From contig CP136067.1 of NCBI GenBank assembly GCA_032622095.1, positions 62,878,893-62,942,892 on the forward strand: 64,000 nucleotides of DNA, given 5' to 3'. How positions within the stretch are numbered: the stretch's first letter is position 1; every line of letters starts with the position of its first letter. The translations under genes were made by a program, and so were the position numbers. This document shows, one piece after another, positions 19,765-31,625 of this stretch. Below the pieces are notes generated by a model, which did no database searches, was not told the origin of the DNA, and saw nothing but the letters and a program-made list of their open reading frames with translations. The stretch comes from Siphonodentalium dalli (lineage: Eukaryota > Mollusca > Scaphopoda > Gadilida > Siphonodentaliidae).

Positions 19765-21730
19765 CTGATTTAATTCAGAAATCCGAAGAGAAATTCGAAA
19801 ACCAAATTACGAACCAAAGCTCTAAAAACAATAATCCCGATACTTGGCAAAACTATAAGAATTCCAGAAACAACGTACACAATATGAAAATATGTCAAAT
19901 CCAAATTTGAACAAAAACGCCAAGACCGAGTGAAGGGGTCTTCATCGCCTCGCGATTTCTGGCAACTAATAAATTGTTTCCTTTGTAAAAACAAAAACAA
20001 AGAATATTCCGCCCCTGTACTGCTCTAGTGTAAATATAAATACCGTAAATGTAAATGGAAGACCATACACAACTGATGATCTAGATAAGGCCAACTAACT
20101 GAACAAGAGTTTCATTTCAAATTCATCGATAAATGACTCAAATATCAGATTACCTTTTTTCAATTCTCGTTGTAGCAACACTATGAACGACTTTGAGTCC
20201 ACCGAAGACGAAATAATTTTAGCAATTAAGTCGCTTAAATTAAACAAGGCCCATGGCCAACTTTTAAAAAGACGACCTTGCTTTAACGACAGCTTTTCTG
20301 ATTATGAGATCATCCCAGCGAGCGTGCCTCAGGGCTAAATTTTAGGACCTTTTCTATTTTTAGTTTACATGAATGACCTACCAGACAACATCAGTTCCGT
20401 GACCAGAATGTATGCTAACGTTACTTGCCTTACTAATGCCGAAGGGGTCACTCTCACCAAAAAAAGTGCTGAAGGGTACACAGGGTTTGGTAAATGTGCT
20501 GAAGGGTACACAGGGTTTGTGATCGACACTAACACCGTTTCTAAAACTGTATTTATGAAAGTCTGATGCCCATTAGCAGTTTGTTTTCTGTTCATTTTAA
20601 TGTTCATTGGAACGCAAACAATCATTCTCTAACAGAAATCATGGCAGATACGAATACTAAACGTCATTTAAAACGAGATTTCAAAACCTGTGAACCTTGA
20701 ATATGGACCTTGAAACCATAGCAACATGGTCAAAAAATTGGCTTGTCAGCTTTAATTCCTCAAAAACAATGGGCATGTCATATTCATTGATTGGCACCTC
20801 CGATGATATCCCTAATTTAACTTTCAACAGTGATACAATATCATTTGTTGAGACACACAAACACCTGGGTCTTGAGCTCCAATCAAATGTGTCGTGGAAT
20901 AATCATATAAATGAAACTATAAAGAGAGTAGCATCCCGCTTATCACAACTCAGAAAATTTAAATTCCAACTCGACAGGAAGACATTAGAAAATATATATA
21001 TAACCTATATACTGCCTCTATATGATTACTCCGATGTAGTCTGGGCATGGGCACCAAATTACCGATTACACATTGATGCATCCATAATTGTCAGCCGCCT
21101 CACACGCTCTGTATCAGACAAAGGCACCACGACAGAAATCGACTGACCCCCGCTAAGAAAAAGGCGCGAACTTCATAAACTACAAACTATGTATAACACT
21201 GAATCAGAGGGTCCCTACTTACCTCACTAAATATTACCACCCAGGATAGCCGATATATCCGAGTATGAATTAAGAAACCCCAAAATGTTTTACACATATT
21301 TCAGCTGTACTGAGCATTACAAAAAGTCATTTTCCCCAATAAAAGCGTGGAACTACATGCCTTCCGCAATAACACAAGCTCCGACGATTTTCGATTTTAA
21401 AGATTATCTTAGAATAATTGATCCACTAGCCCCCCCCCCCCCAGTATATTTCTATACAGGACGAAGAAAATATAATGTATTGCACGCCAGACTACGAAAC
21501 TATTGTAGTGATCTTCAGTCTGAAAAATTCCCGAACTATATCTCAGGAAGTCCACGTTGTACGTGCAACAACCAGTGTGAAGATGCCTATCATTACTTCT
21601 TTGTGTGTCCCCACTACCAGTCAGAACGAACGGAGATGTTTCACCTGCTACACAGAGAAGGAATTAAATTAATGCATATGAACAATCTACGTGTTAGCAC
21701 CCCGCATACTCCAACAAACAAAATGTGAAA
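19765..21730 (+). pseudogene. LINE ORF2 copy, internally deleted and interrupted by a MITE
   Basis: Read on the plus strand across several frames: TWQNYKNSRNNVHN (about 19835), DFWQLINC (about 19955), DDLDKAN (about 20080), STEDEIILAIKSLKLNKAHG (about 20195-20255). The RT then jumps, by deletion of its first motifs, to PASVPQG-stop-ILGPFLFLVYMNDL (about 20315-20375). The active-site block reads MYANVT where MYADDT is expected, so both catalytic Asp are lost. After the MITE (20441-20692) the frame resumes: MDLETIATWSKNW, HKHLGLELQSNVSWNNHI, ILPLYDYSDVVWAWAP, then SFSPIKAWNYMPSAI, and a C-terminal zinc-like CTCNNQCEDAYHYFFVCP (about 21560-21610). Several stops and a C-run at 21430-21441. Clearly dead. 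Confidence 0.85.
20441..20692 (-). mobile_element. MITE copy 1, inserted in the LINE RT at the YADD site
   Basis: The left end GAAGGGGTCACTCTCACC is followed by two copies of AAGGGTACACAGGGTTTG. The interior is the reverse complement of the interior of the copy at 63470-63778 (shared blocks CGTATCTGCCATGATTTC, GTTAGAGAAT). The right end stops at AAACCTGTG, so its terminal repeat is truncated. Host LINE protein reads on both sides of it. Confidence 0.8.
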
Positions 21731-22319
21731 CTGTTCAAAATAGTCCAACATTTTATCGCGGAGACTAAACATTTCTAGTCAAATTCCATGAAAATAAATT
21801 AGTTTATCAATTAATACATATGTTTTTCGCCTCAGCATAGCATGCACACTCGGCGTTTCCACCAATCATTCTCATGCTCACCCTTCCTCAATGAACTGAT
21901 ACAATCTTTCATCATCACCTTTCCCACATGCAGCTGTAAATAAGTTACATATTGTGCCACTTTGTTAAACAAATTGTTTGTATCAATGTATACTGGAGAG
22001 GGGTCATTAAGTTTTGTAACTTGTGTCCCAATCCATTTTTGTACTATACTACACATAAAACAAATCAAGGTTTCCCAATTCTGGGAAATTCTATTCTCAA
22101 CACCCCTTGGGTTGGAAGTTTTCAACTAATGGCACAATATGTCAAACTGTTGAGGATTTTATTTAGTCCACAAATTTAACCGAAAGGCAGAGATAGGCAT
22201 TACATATGCCTATTTACATTACATGTACATATGGAATTCATCAGATTCCACTCTGGTGACATGTGATCCTTTCAGTGGTAGCATCTAACCCTTGTTTACA
22301 CTCCACGTGCAATTTTAGT
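21731..22319. other. No gene recognised; LINE flanks
   Basis: It may include the 3' end of the 19765-21730 LINE. A block TTGGGTTGGAAGTTTTCAAC near 22106 resembles the AGTTGGAAATTT repeat core. The 97-codon minus frame at 21832-22125 has no features. Confidence 0.35.
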
Positions 22320-23950
22320 TTTGCATATATATAATTATGTAACCTCAGAAGGCATATTTATGCAAAAGAAACTGATCGATTATTGACCCACAGTCCGGGT
22401 TTGTCATTGATTCAAAGGTTCTGATTGAAGTAGTGTGATATTTTTCCTCTATGGGAGAATACACATTGTGTTCACCGATGAGATTTTTGAGGGACTTACT
22501 TCGATTACCGGAACGACTGCAATTAATATTGATATCTCCCATGACAATAACGGTGCCAAGGGACTTATATTGAAAGGAAATTTAGCTTAGCTTTTCAATA
22601 TAATCTGAGTATTCTTGCACCGAATGGTTGGACGAGGGAAGGTACACTTGAAATATGTATACAAACACACTCTGGCTGATAAACAATTGCAAGCCTACGA
22701 TTCGGTCATCACCTGTATCGATCAAAGAGACAAAGTTGGCCCATCTTTTACTCCACACCAATAGAATGAATAGAATAGAATAGAGTTTATTTACCAATAA
22801 AGGCCCTCAGTGGGTAAGTTACAAAGTGTTATAAGCATAACAAACATATAGTATAGGGTGTAACAGCTAGATATAATCAGATACAAACATATAAAGTGAC
22901 CATGACTGCATAACTAGTAAGAACTTTATGCCCTTGCTTTGAAGTAAGATAATGGTTGTTAGCAAGTAATGTGAATAAAACGACTGGCTGGTGTTGATGC
23001 TTAGGACTTTGATCACATACAGTGTAAGAATAGTAATGTGGTATTAAAGTATGCATGAACCATGAGTTAGTATTACCCAACGCGTGTTCGGATATGCCAC
23101 AAATGTCGATTTCTTGGTTATTGAGTAAGTTAGATAGGTAAGACGATGATGATGTGATAATGATGTGATACCAGTTACATTCCATGTGACAAGAGTCATC
23201 ATTGTTAAAATTATAATTAGTTGGAGCATCGACATCGTTTGACTGCAGCAGATGCAAGTCGTTAACATTCAGATTATGCTCTGTCCAAGAAATCCTCATA
23301 TCGATCACGATGAAATTCGCCCTGTTGTTCTGAATCTGTAGCAGGTGCTGTGAAACACTCCCAGTTTGTAGGCCAAAAGTACGGATGGTTGACAAATTCA
23401 GAGTGCTGATGGAAAATGTTTATCCCAGCATAACGTGATTCGCCATTGAACATGCGAACAACTGAGAAATCAACATGGTTGTCCGTTTTAATTGGCACTC
23501 CAGGGCTGCATCTAGATTTACGAAATCTACGGTCAATTACTCTCCTGTGTGACCTTGGATTTGGAGAAGATGACCTTATGCATTCTTGTTCTGAGTTCAT
23601 TGAATAATGTGCCCATGGTGACCTGTATGAATGATACACATTGGGAGGTGCACGAATTAGATTGTTTATTCGTAGCCTTCTTGTTTACTGATTTTGACTT
23701 TGCAAGATCGATAATCTTGCCGTTGACAGTGCCAATATAGCCGGTATTTGAGTTTATTCTCTGCCATATTTGGTCAAATCGGTCGTTCAGATCTTTGCGC
23801 ATAACTGTGAAATCTGACATGCCATTCAGCTTTTCATCTTGCAGTTGAGTTAATATAGTCTTGTTACTATTAACAGTATTTCTGATATTGGTCATGTCCC
23901 CCCTCAATTGCGGTTACACATGCTTCAAGGTCTGTTATATTGCCCTGAAT
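22320..23950 (-). pseudogene. LINE 5' part: ORF1-type coiled coil and endonuclease, split by a nested insertion
   Basis: On the minus strand: a coiled-coil segment (about 23907-23700, with QLQDEKLNGMSDFTVMRKDL), a degenerate linker, then the apurinic-type endonuclease start YLSNLLNNQEIDICGISEHA (about 23135-23075). The reading frame breaks at 22973, where a foreign 210-bp piece lies (22764-22973), and resumes as VWSKRWANFVSLIDTGDDRI, VYLPSSNHSVQEY, VIVMGDINI (about 22540-22515) and IIDQFLLHKYAF (about 22380-22345). The GDxN and (S/I)IDQ blocks are catalytic or structural motifs of LINE endonucleases. A frameshift separates 22582 from 22542. No RT follows, so the copy is truncated at its 3' side. 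Clade not resolved. Confidence 0.75.
22764..22973 (-). mobile_element. 5'-truncated LINE 3' end (or SINE) nested in the endonuclease
   Basis: About 210 bp, ending on the minus strand in AAATAAACTCTATTCTATTC, a simple-repeat tail of TATTC units. It is flanked by AATA at 22760-22763 and 22974-22977. Removing it joins the host frame as P-V-V-L-L-V-W-S-K, which keeps the endonuclease open and supports the boundaries. Confidence 0.75.
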
Positions 23951-25560
23951 TAGAGGGATGTCCACAGATATACCAAAATTGTAGATCTCATAAATTCCCT
24001 CTCGGGGCGACGACCCGACTTCAAATCTCTTCAGATAGAGTGAATCTTATTTAGCCAACTTTGAGCTCTGTCTTAAATTAATGGAAAATCCCAAGATGAT
24101 ATATTTATATATGTTACAGAACCTGTTTAATGAAGCATATGGACAACGACCCCTGAAATATCACGTGCTGACTGGTTTTCCCTTTCTCAAATCACTACTT
24201 ATCACAATACTATCTAAATGATTTGTCATGTTCACTATAACTTATGTATTATTGTGGAAATAAACAATGTTTGAGGTTGGCGCGGGTTCGAACTCCGACA
24301 TGGGCGAAAATCAGGACCGATTTTCAAGCTTGATCTGAGTTGAGGGAGATATCAATGTGCCTTTCCCATAGATACATGGTCATTTCGATAAGAAATGAGA
24401 CTTTGATCACCCTCACTGACGCAAGCATATTTGAAGCAATGAGCACTCATACTGAGTCCGTGCCTCAAAAATTCACGTATTGTCACTTGTATTTTCATGT
24501 TCATTATAGCTCATGTACCCTGATGTAACATGTAATTCTTGTTGAAGTAAACAATGTTTCAGACAATTCCAGCTGAAGCTTAGAGAATTTGGGCCGACGG
24601 CTACAAATGATGCGCGGTCAGATCCATTCAATAATCGTATTGGCAGTATATTTACTACATCAAACAGATAGCACTAACACTACATACACTGGTGTACCCC
24701 AAGGTAAGGAAATATATATTGCACATAAGATGACTCTTGTGCGTCCTAAACAGATGTTGGGGGTGCACAGACTTGCCATACATTTTGGACACCCACCCTA
24801 TCCCTTAAGCACAAATAGGGCATTTACGCTTCTAAGAGTAATTAATTGCTATTATGCGTAATTGTAACTAATATCTAACTTACCTATAAACTATTGGCAT
24901 GACCTGATGTCAACAGTCAACTGTGAGTATGTGTACAACAATGATAATCCCTAATTAAATATTATCAGCATCCCTATATCCAAAGAATTTATGTCTCCTT
25001 CTTGTAACTCTAGCATTTGGTTATATAATTTATTTTTAAAGTATTTTTGCACAGATTTGGGCCATTACTATAGTATATAGCATGCATGTGGTGTCACTGC
25101 ATATGGTTTACTTATTGACTTGAATCAGGGGGGGGGACCCTATTTTCACATTATCAGTATTCCTGTCCCAAAAATTGGTGTCTCATTCCTAGAGCTTTGG
25201 TGTCTCAGTCCTCGAGCTCTAGTATTTTTATTAAACCAGAATCTCTTGCACAGATCTATAGTATTTCAATGGTCTTATAGCGCAAATGTGGTGTCACTGA
25301 GAGCATGCTTCCCTCATATGGTACAGAAGGCAATGTTATTGCGAGAAGCCCCAACTAATACAAAAGATAATATAATGCTATCACAAGTCGCCCCGACTAA
25401 AACAGAAGGTAATACTATCACGAGTCAGCCGTTTTGATAAAAAGTTAAGCTAGCTCCCTACCAATCCAAACAAATGAAAACAAGAGGTGATATGTCAATA
25501 GGAGTTAAGGTTAAGTTATGGATAAACTTACTTATTCACCAGGGGTGTTTAGTTACATTC
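23951..25560. other. Non-coding; diverged repeat pairs
   Basis: No gene recognised. TGTTCACTATAACTTATGTA...TAAACAATGTTT (about 24228-24272) recurs as ATGTTCATTATAGCTCATGT...AAACAATGTTT (about 24499-24561), perhaps two related LINE or SINE 3' ends. A B-box-like GGTTCGAACTCC is at 24285-24296 without a convincing A box. 24960-25110 and 25135-25310 are diverged direct repeats sharing GTGGTGTCACTG. A G-run lies at about 25129-25136. Confidence 0.45.
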
Positions 25561-25568
25561 AATTGCGC

Positions 25569-26155
25569 TTAAAGGGATACTGTACTCAAATGTTGTTGTT
25601 GGTTTCTATAGTCTCTGAGTCGGAGAATAAGGTAACAATTTTCCATTATTTGAAAGTCTGTTGAGTACGAAGTAGTGTTACGGATGGCAAATTTACAGGA
25701 ATGCAAAAATACAAATTGTCGTTCTCGAGTAATATTTGTACAGTTTTCAACCAAATGTATCAAATAAAAGTTATATTATATGCATACTAGTACCATATAC
25801 TCATTCTAAGTTATTGTATCGTCACTAGTCAGTGAGTGGCTTGAGTTTTCTCCCCGTATCAGCATAATGTTTTAATCGATCGCGTGTGCCATGGGTTTAC
25901 AAATCCACTATCCCTCAAATAATTTGATTACGTCTTGTACACGGAAATTCGTAATTTAATTTACGCCATTTTATGGCTCCAGCCATAAATTAAATTTATA
26001 TCAAATTATTAACTTTGATTTTAAGATAGCCTATTAACCTGAGCGTTTACAGAATACATCTTCGACTCAAATTACTTATGTTTCTATATATTATCGATAT
26101 TAGATCGTTGTTATCACCGGAAATTTATTGAAAATGGCGTACAGTACCCCTTTAA
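25569..26155. mobile_element. TTAA-flanked MITE 1 (587 bp)
   Basis: Bounded by TTAAAGGGATACTGTAC at 25569 and its near-complement GTACAGTACCCCTTTAA ending at 26155, so TTAA lies at both ends. The symmetry extends outward to ATTGCGC/GCGCAAT. The interior is AT-rich with no transposase. TTAA target duplication is the pattern of piggyBac and Kolobok elements; which applies is not decidable here. Confidence 0.75.
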
Positions 26156-27469
26156 GCGCAATTAATTATTAAATGTGAATTTGGCCTCCCATAAGAGACA
26201 TAAAGGAAGTATGACTGGTCCGCTCTGGTAGATATTGGGCTTCTACGACGAAACAATTTGGTTATCACAATGTATTTCTGTACCTCTCTGAAAATATTTG
26301 CGTTGGTTTTTGGGGGAAATTCGGGGGAGTATATATCGGTTGTGATGTCACAAGTATTCGAAAAGGGAGTTTCTCTAAGAAACGTACCTCTCGTATGTCA
26401 ATAAGTCAACAGGTATATTGGTCGTTGCGTGCAAGGAGACCTGATTAGACGGTCTTCGTCGGGGTGTCAACCTTGGAATTTTCAACTGCACCCCCTTGGT
26501 GCACCCCCATGACTTGCAATTCCTGACTGGCACGTCACAGCCTTGAATTTAGTACATTGCATTGGTCTTTGGCTCACTACCGGCGAGGGATGATGACCAA
26601 CTTCGGTCATGTGGGACAAATTTTTTTAATCTAAACCTGAAAACTTTCAACATCCTTACATCTATATAGACTGGCACCAAGCTCTCTGAGTGTTGGAAAA
26701 TTCCGACCTGCATCTAAAAGTCTAACACCAGGCAAATTTAGGCCTCGGTTGTTTTACAATGTAATTTATTATTAGCAGTTTTAACTGGGTACCAGAGAGG
26801 GACCAGGACCCCTTGGCCACAATGGGAGAACATTTTGAAATATGAAACTGAAAACTGCTAAATCCTAGCACCTAGAGGTCTAACTCTAGGCAAATTCGGG
26901 CATCAATTATTTTTAATTTATTAGCATCTTTAACTGGCCACCCGGAGGAACCAGGACCCCATTAAATAGCAATCACCAGGTCCCTGGGTAGTTGTCCTCC
27001 AATTTTCATTAGGCAATACCGATTATTGGCGATGAAGTTTGAATATTTATGGTAGTTTAAATTACTACAATTCATGCCGTATCAACACGGTATGTAATAG
27101 CTGAGTTTCTCGACTGAAAGCTTCATATAGTAGAGTTGTTGTCTAATAGCTTCAAAGTAGAGTTGATGTCTTCAATGAGACCATTCGCCAGCATGGGACT
27201 ACCTAGAACTTGGCAACTTGGGGATGTAGTGTCCTAACTGAAGACACAGAATGTTCGTATCTTTGAATTCTTCAGGGAAAATTTGGTAACACACTAAATC
27301 ACTCTCCAAACAGTGCACATATTATCAGATGCATAGTACCTACATGTACTTTGCCTTGGCTAGAAAACTATCCAGTCATGCCCCCTCCCCACCACCTACT
27401 GTCACGGCTAAATTGTTCAAATGCATCGCGTTACCTAAAGATCCCTATTGCTAAGTTAGTTTCTGGCTC
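26156..27469. other. Non-coding; diverged tandem block near 26.7-27.0 kb
   Basis: No gene recognised. A block with AGTCTAACACCAGGCAAATT...GGACCAGGACCCC (about 26716-26812) recurs as GGTCTAACTCTAGGCAAATT...GAACCAGGACCCC (about 26874-26960), period about 155 bp. Around 26460-26515 there is TTGGAATTTTCAACTGCACC next to GGTGCACCCCC, similar to the sequence near 3750-3790. Confidence 0.45.
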
Positions 27470-27904
27470 TTAAATGTACTCAATCCGATCAGACGGTCCC
27501 TATATCATCAAGATAAAAAAAAAAACATTTCTTCAAAATATGCTTTAGTTATCAGAATCGATTAACAGCAACAAAATAATGCTAACCACTGTCAATTATG
27601 GTATCAAATTTCCCAAAACATGTTATTTATCAGCATTTTGTTCAATGAAATATGGCCACTTGAGTATTCACGAAATTTAGCCATATTACCACTTGTTTTT
27701 AGAGTTATCCATCTTCATCCACAATTTTGACCGAGACCATCCATTTGACAGCGTATTTCTGAGCCACAAACAATTGAAAAACAAACTTAAAAAATCTCGG
27801 TGAGCTTTGATGGGTAGGTTCCTCGAATCGAATCAAATATTGTTTACCCCCAAAGCCAAAGAAATAGTAATTTAGGGGTGTTTAATCGGATTGAGTACCT
27901 TTAA
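27470..27904. mobile_element. TTAA-flanked MITE 2 (435 bp)
   Basis: TTAAATGTACTCAATCCGAT at 27470 is inverted at the right end as ATCGGATTGAGTACCTTTAA ending 27904. TTAA at both ends and non-coding interior. It shares the TTAAAGG(N)TACT terminus style with the 25569-26155 element, but interiors differ. Confidence 0.75.
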
Positions 27905-28474
27905 TGGCTCAGACATTGGTGTTGTCTTACCAAGAAATCAGCAAACAGACATTCAAGATTGAACAACAGACAAGGTGCGAGTTGTGCAGACGCTCGAATT
28001 ATTGTCAGATAATTAAATTTTCAATTCTATAATCTCAATAAACCAATAGACATGGTATGTGAGATATAAAAATTTAAATACAAATACATGACAAAAGCAC
28101 ATTAAACAGGTACATAATTACATACTAGTACATGTAATAGTAATGCATTCATTGAAGACACATCCACCCAAAACAGAGTGGATGTGCCCGTTACTATATA
28201 CAGACATTTATTTATTTGATACACTCGCGTCATTCACACAGGAATACTGTCATAGTGACATGCATATACACAAATGCATAAATGTTGACTTGAGACGATG
28301 GGGCACATGAGCTACAGACATAAGTTTGAATTTGAAAAAAATGTATCGTATGGACAAAGTCTGGTATGTTTTAATCATCCTATAACTTGAAGTCGAAGTT
28401 GTGTGTGTGTTCGAATAGTGATGTTTAGGATAAAGCGTGGCTACAAATAAACTGACAGAGACATCGTTGCTAAT
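27905..28474. other. No gene recognised
   Basis: AT-rich flank of the next LINE. An 85-codon minus frame (28250-28507) has no features. Confidence 0.35.
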
Positions 28475-29866
28475 ATGCCCCATCGCATCAAGCGTTGTCC
28501 ACATCAAGTAAATTCTGTGTACTCAGTGAGGATCAAGCGAACCCTGTCAAAAATCGAGCTCAAGTTAACTGAGCGACACGCGTCATCTCCCACCCAAGCC
28601 GATGACATGATGCTTCTCTCTCTATCCCGACCAGGTCTTATTGGCTTATATGAATTATGCATTGAATACAGTAATAAATGGCGCTTCAGTTATAATTCAT
28701 CGAAAACCGTCATAATGGTTTTCAATGAATCAAAACAAGAAGCCGATAAATGTGCAAGATCATGGCCATTTGGATCATCCTTTCTCAGCGAAGTTGACTC
28801 CTATACTCACCTGGGAATTCTGCTTTCCAAATCTTATTTCAATAACAAATTTGTCGATGCCATATGCACAAAATTAAGGGGGACATATTTCGGCCTCTCC
28901 GATGTTGGCCTATACCCTGGTGGTATCTCTCCTCAAAGTTCATACAAACTTTACAGAACAATAGTCATTCCTTCCGGGTTGTATGGCAGTGAACTTCTCT
29001 GGAACCTAAACACAACTCAAATAGATAAGCTTGAGAAGGCCCACATAATTTGCATCAAGCATATGCAAGGTTTTCCGACGAGGACCCGAACAGTTATTGC
29101 ACAAGGCTGTCTAGGCTGTTCCTCACTAGAATCGTGGATCGATCGTCGGAAACTCTCAATGCTTGGCGCTTTCTGTGGGCCAAATCACGAGAAAGCATCG
29201 AAACAGTTATTCCTACGACGTTTGTATGACTTCATATCTGGTCTGTCAACAGACGAAACATCTTTTATACATGACATATGGTGCATCCTATGCAAATATA
29301 ATATTGAACATCACCTTATTGAATATGCTAATTCCAATGAATTCCCATCGCCCGTGGTGTGGAAACGCTTGGTACGGACAGCTGTAAAGGAGTTAGATGA
29401 ACTTGACTGGTATAATCGTATCTCCGGCGACTCCTCTTTAACAGCATTCCGTACCATTCACCCCACGCTACGAACGATCGGAATATGGAAACTATGCTCA
29501 CAATTTCCGGAGGAAAAATTTATATTCCTATTGATCGGTCGCATAATCGCACATACAGCTTTCGGACAAAATGATACATGCAAACATTGTTTAGCGACCT
29601 ACTCATGTGTAGTACAACATATCTCGTTAGATTGCCCGTCATTGCTACATATTCGGAATGACATGTGGTACCACATCATTGACCATTATGGCATTAACTG
29701 TTTCCTCTACCTAGACCAAATGCCCCGTTTGCAGCTACTGTCTGCCCTTCTGGGATCGCCACCTAGAGATCTCGCTTTACTCTCAGATAATCAATCTAAT
29801 CTGTCTCGCTTGCTCGTTAGGACAACAGCATTTATGTGGAAACGGTTTCACTTTGATAATGGTTAA
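28475..29866 (+). CDS. LINE reverse transcriptase C-terminal half (5'-truncated, 463 codons open)
   Basis: An open frame of 463 codons. From residue 40 it is clearly LINE ORF2: TQADDMMLLSLSRPGL carries the catalytic Asp pair (residues 43-44), followed by SNKWRFSYNSSKTVIMVF, SYTHLGILLS, IVIPSGLYGSELLW, KHMQGFPTRTRT and, near the C-terminus, a zinc-like CKHCLATYSC...H...C. The ORF lacks the palm motifs before ADD, so the copy is truncated near 28560 and the first ~35 residues are probably not element-coded in the original sense. Same family as 57928-59359 (shared TADD/QADD, SEV...HLGI, YGSELL, PTRT blocks). The frame is intact to its stop at 29864-29866, which suggests a young copy. Confidence 0.85.
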   Translation: MPHRIKRCPHQVNSVYSVRIKRTLSKIELKLTERHASSPTQADDMMLLSLSRPGLIGLYELCIEYSNKWRFSYNSSKTVIMVFNESKQEADKCARSWPFGSSFLSEVDSYTHLGILLSKSYFNNKFVDAICTKLRGTYFGLSDVGLYPGGISPQSSYKLYRTIVIPSGLYGSELLWNLNTTQIDKLEKAHIICIKHMQGFPTRTRTVIAQGCLGCSSLESWIDRRKLSMLGAFCGPNHEKASKQLFLRRLYDFISGLSTDETSFIHDIWCILCKYNIEHHLIEYANSNEFPSPVVWKRLVRTAVKELDELDWYNRISGDSSLTAFRTIHPTLRTIGIWKLCSQFPEEKFIFLLIGRIIAHTAFGQNDTCKHCLATYSCVVQHISLDCPSLLHIRNDMWYHIIDHYGINCFLYLDQMPRLQLLSALLGSPPRDLALLSDNQSNLSRLLVRTTAFMWKRFHFDNG

Positions 29867-30849
29867 CTAAAGTGATCAGCACTCTTTAGGAGTAGAATAG
29901 CGTTAATTTTCCATTAATACATTTACTGTTAGTTGGTAAATTATCTATGTCACAGCATTTGCCAATTCAGTACCATACATCCTTCAGCCAAATATGCATA
30001 TATTTCAAATTACCCATATTTCCTTCATTTGTTCACTATTTACAGTGTACGTACTATACACTTCACATAGCCTCACTTCATCAGACGTCCATGAATCTTA
30101 GTATTCTCCCGGATGCATGATCACACAAACCATACCCATGTGTATTCTCCAGGATGCATGATCACACAAGCCACACCCATGTGTAATTGTATATGTGTAT
30201 ACATATGTATGCGTGAATATATATACACATGTGTATATGTGTATACATATTCAAGTGTATATATATATATATGTCTATTCATGCCATATAACTTTCGCAA
30301 TTATCCAAACTTTAGAGTTATCCCGCTTGCACTTAAGATAACAGTCTTAACAAAGTATAACCTTTCTTTAAACACGGCAATAAACGTCCCGCTTCAGCTC
30401 AACGCAAATTTTCCATACCCTTAACTTCCGCATACAGCCATGTACCGTTTATGCTTTGGTGTATATTTAATCAGATATGCATGCACACATAATCGTGCAC
30501 ATGTAGTTACCTGACCGTTACATATGTATTCATATGTGTGTGTGTGTGTCTACGTGGATGTATGTGCATGAAAATATGCATATATATTTATATGAACATT
30601 TATATATATGTATATAACCATGCATATATTCACGAGTGCTGGCGCGGCTGTGCACGTGCACGTGCGCGCGCGCTCCCTCTCTCTCTCGTGCGCATGTATA
30701 TGTGTATGCATGTATATCTTTGTATATACATGTATGTCAGTATATGTGTATGTACATGTTTATATACATGTATATGTGTGTGAGGGTGGGCGTGTATGTG
30801 GGTGTGCAGATGTGTGGTCGTGTCGGTGCTCGTGAGGGTATGCATGCTT
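29867..30849 (+). repeat. LINE 3' flank, 40-bp tandem duplication and TA/TG microsatellites
   Basis: 29867-30100 is probably the LINE 3' untranslated region. 30101-30184 holds two copies, period 40 bp, of GTATTCTCC(C/A)GGATGCATGA plus its continuation. 30190-30285 and 30535-30840 are dense TATATG/TGTGTATG microsatellite with an alternating GCGCGC stretch near 30665, capable of Z-DNA-like structure. Several frames of 75-117 codons here are low-complexity artefacts. Confidence 0.7.
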
Positions 30850-31625
30850 ATATGCACTCAAATATGTTCGTATTTGTCTCTTTGTCAGGCAAATTGTACA
30901 ACCCTGTATATTGCATAGCCAAATTCCTGCATGCAGGATGTATTTGTGTTCTCAAATTGGATGTATTTGTGTTAACAATTTATTTATAATGTTTATATAT
31001 ATGCTCTTCATTATATGGAGGAATAAAGATATAATCTAATTGGCGTAATTTACAATTGTTTGGGTATTTATATAGTAGTATTTAGGGATTAGTTTAGCAC
31101 GACCGACTTTCAGCGAATTTCTCGCAGACCAACATCACATGATACTCGTCGCCGATACCGTTGCTGCAAAAGGTGCAGGATTTATCGTTAGACATTATTA
31201 GCCCAACTCGTAGTTGCTATGGGACGGTGATGGTTTTGCGTTCTGAACTTCATAAGTGTCAGTCCTTCTTTAGTTGATAATTTCAATAGGTATTATTCTG
31301 TCAGGAACTCATCTTTAATAGTTTTATAGAAGTTATATTTATCAGACGATTGCAATGAAGACCGCCAATTATGTAATTATTGATCTTGAGTTTTAAGTCG
31401 TGTTGCATTGTTGAACCATTCCTCGCTGTGTTGTTGGTTAGCCATACGTCTGACATACCTAGTCCATTTAATAAGTTTCTTACATACCGGATCCAAGTAA
31501 AACCTTATTAATGCCTATCATAATAGTACATGATAATTTTGACTTGTCATTTATTATTCGTGACCAGTAGTTCAGCACTCTGTGTTCTATATTTTTAGTT
31601 ATTGCCTAATAATATATTGCAATTA
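30850..31625 (-). pseudogene. LINE ORF2 C-terminal end, frameshifted
   Basis: On the minus strand, in shifting frames: EHRVLNYWSRIINDKSKLS (about 31600), WIRYVRNLLNGLGMSDVW (about 31480), DKYNFYKTIKDEFLTE (about 31340-31290), LMKFRTQNHHRPIA (about 31250), CTFCSNGIGDEYHVMLVC (about 31185-31125) and IPKYYYINTQTIVNYAN (about 31095-31045). This is the C-terminal region with the C-x2-C...GDEYH...C block also seen at 7563-7800. Its 3' end merges into the microsatellite. Dead copy. Confidence 0.8.

Noticed and set aside
24285-24296. GGTTCGAACTCC as a tRNA B box or tRNA gene
   Set aside because: No A box at the right distance and no cloverleaf arms pair; at most a SINE trace.
24589-24861. T-G-V-P-Q-G in a 90-codon frame as an RT motif
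   Set aside because: No other RT motif lies within reach on either side, so chance is likely.
30538-30989. Cysteine- and histidine-rich frames on both strands
   Set aside because: Low-complexity products of the TA/TG/CA microsatellite.
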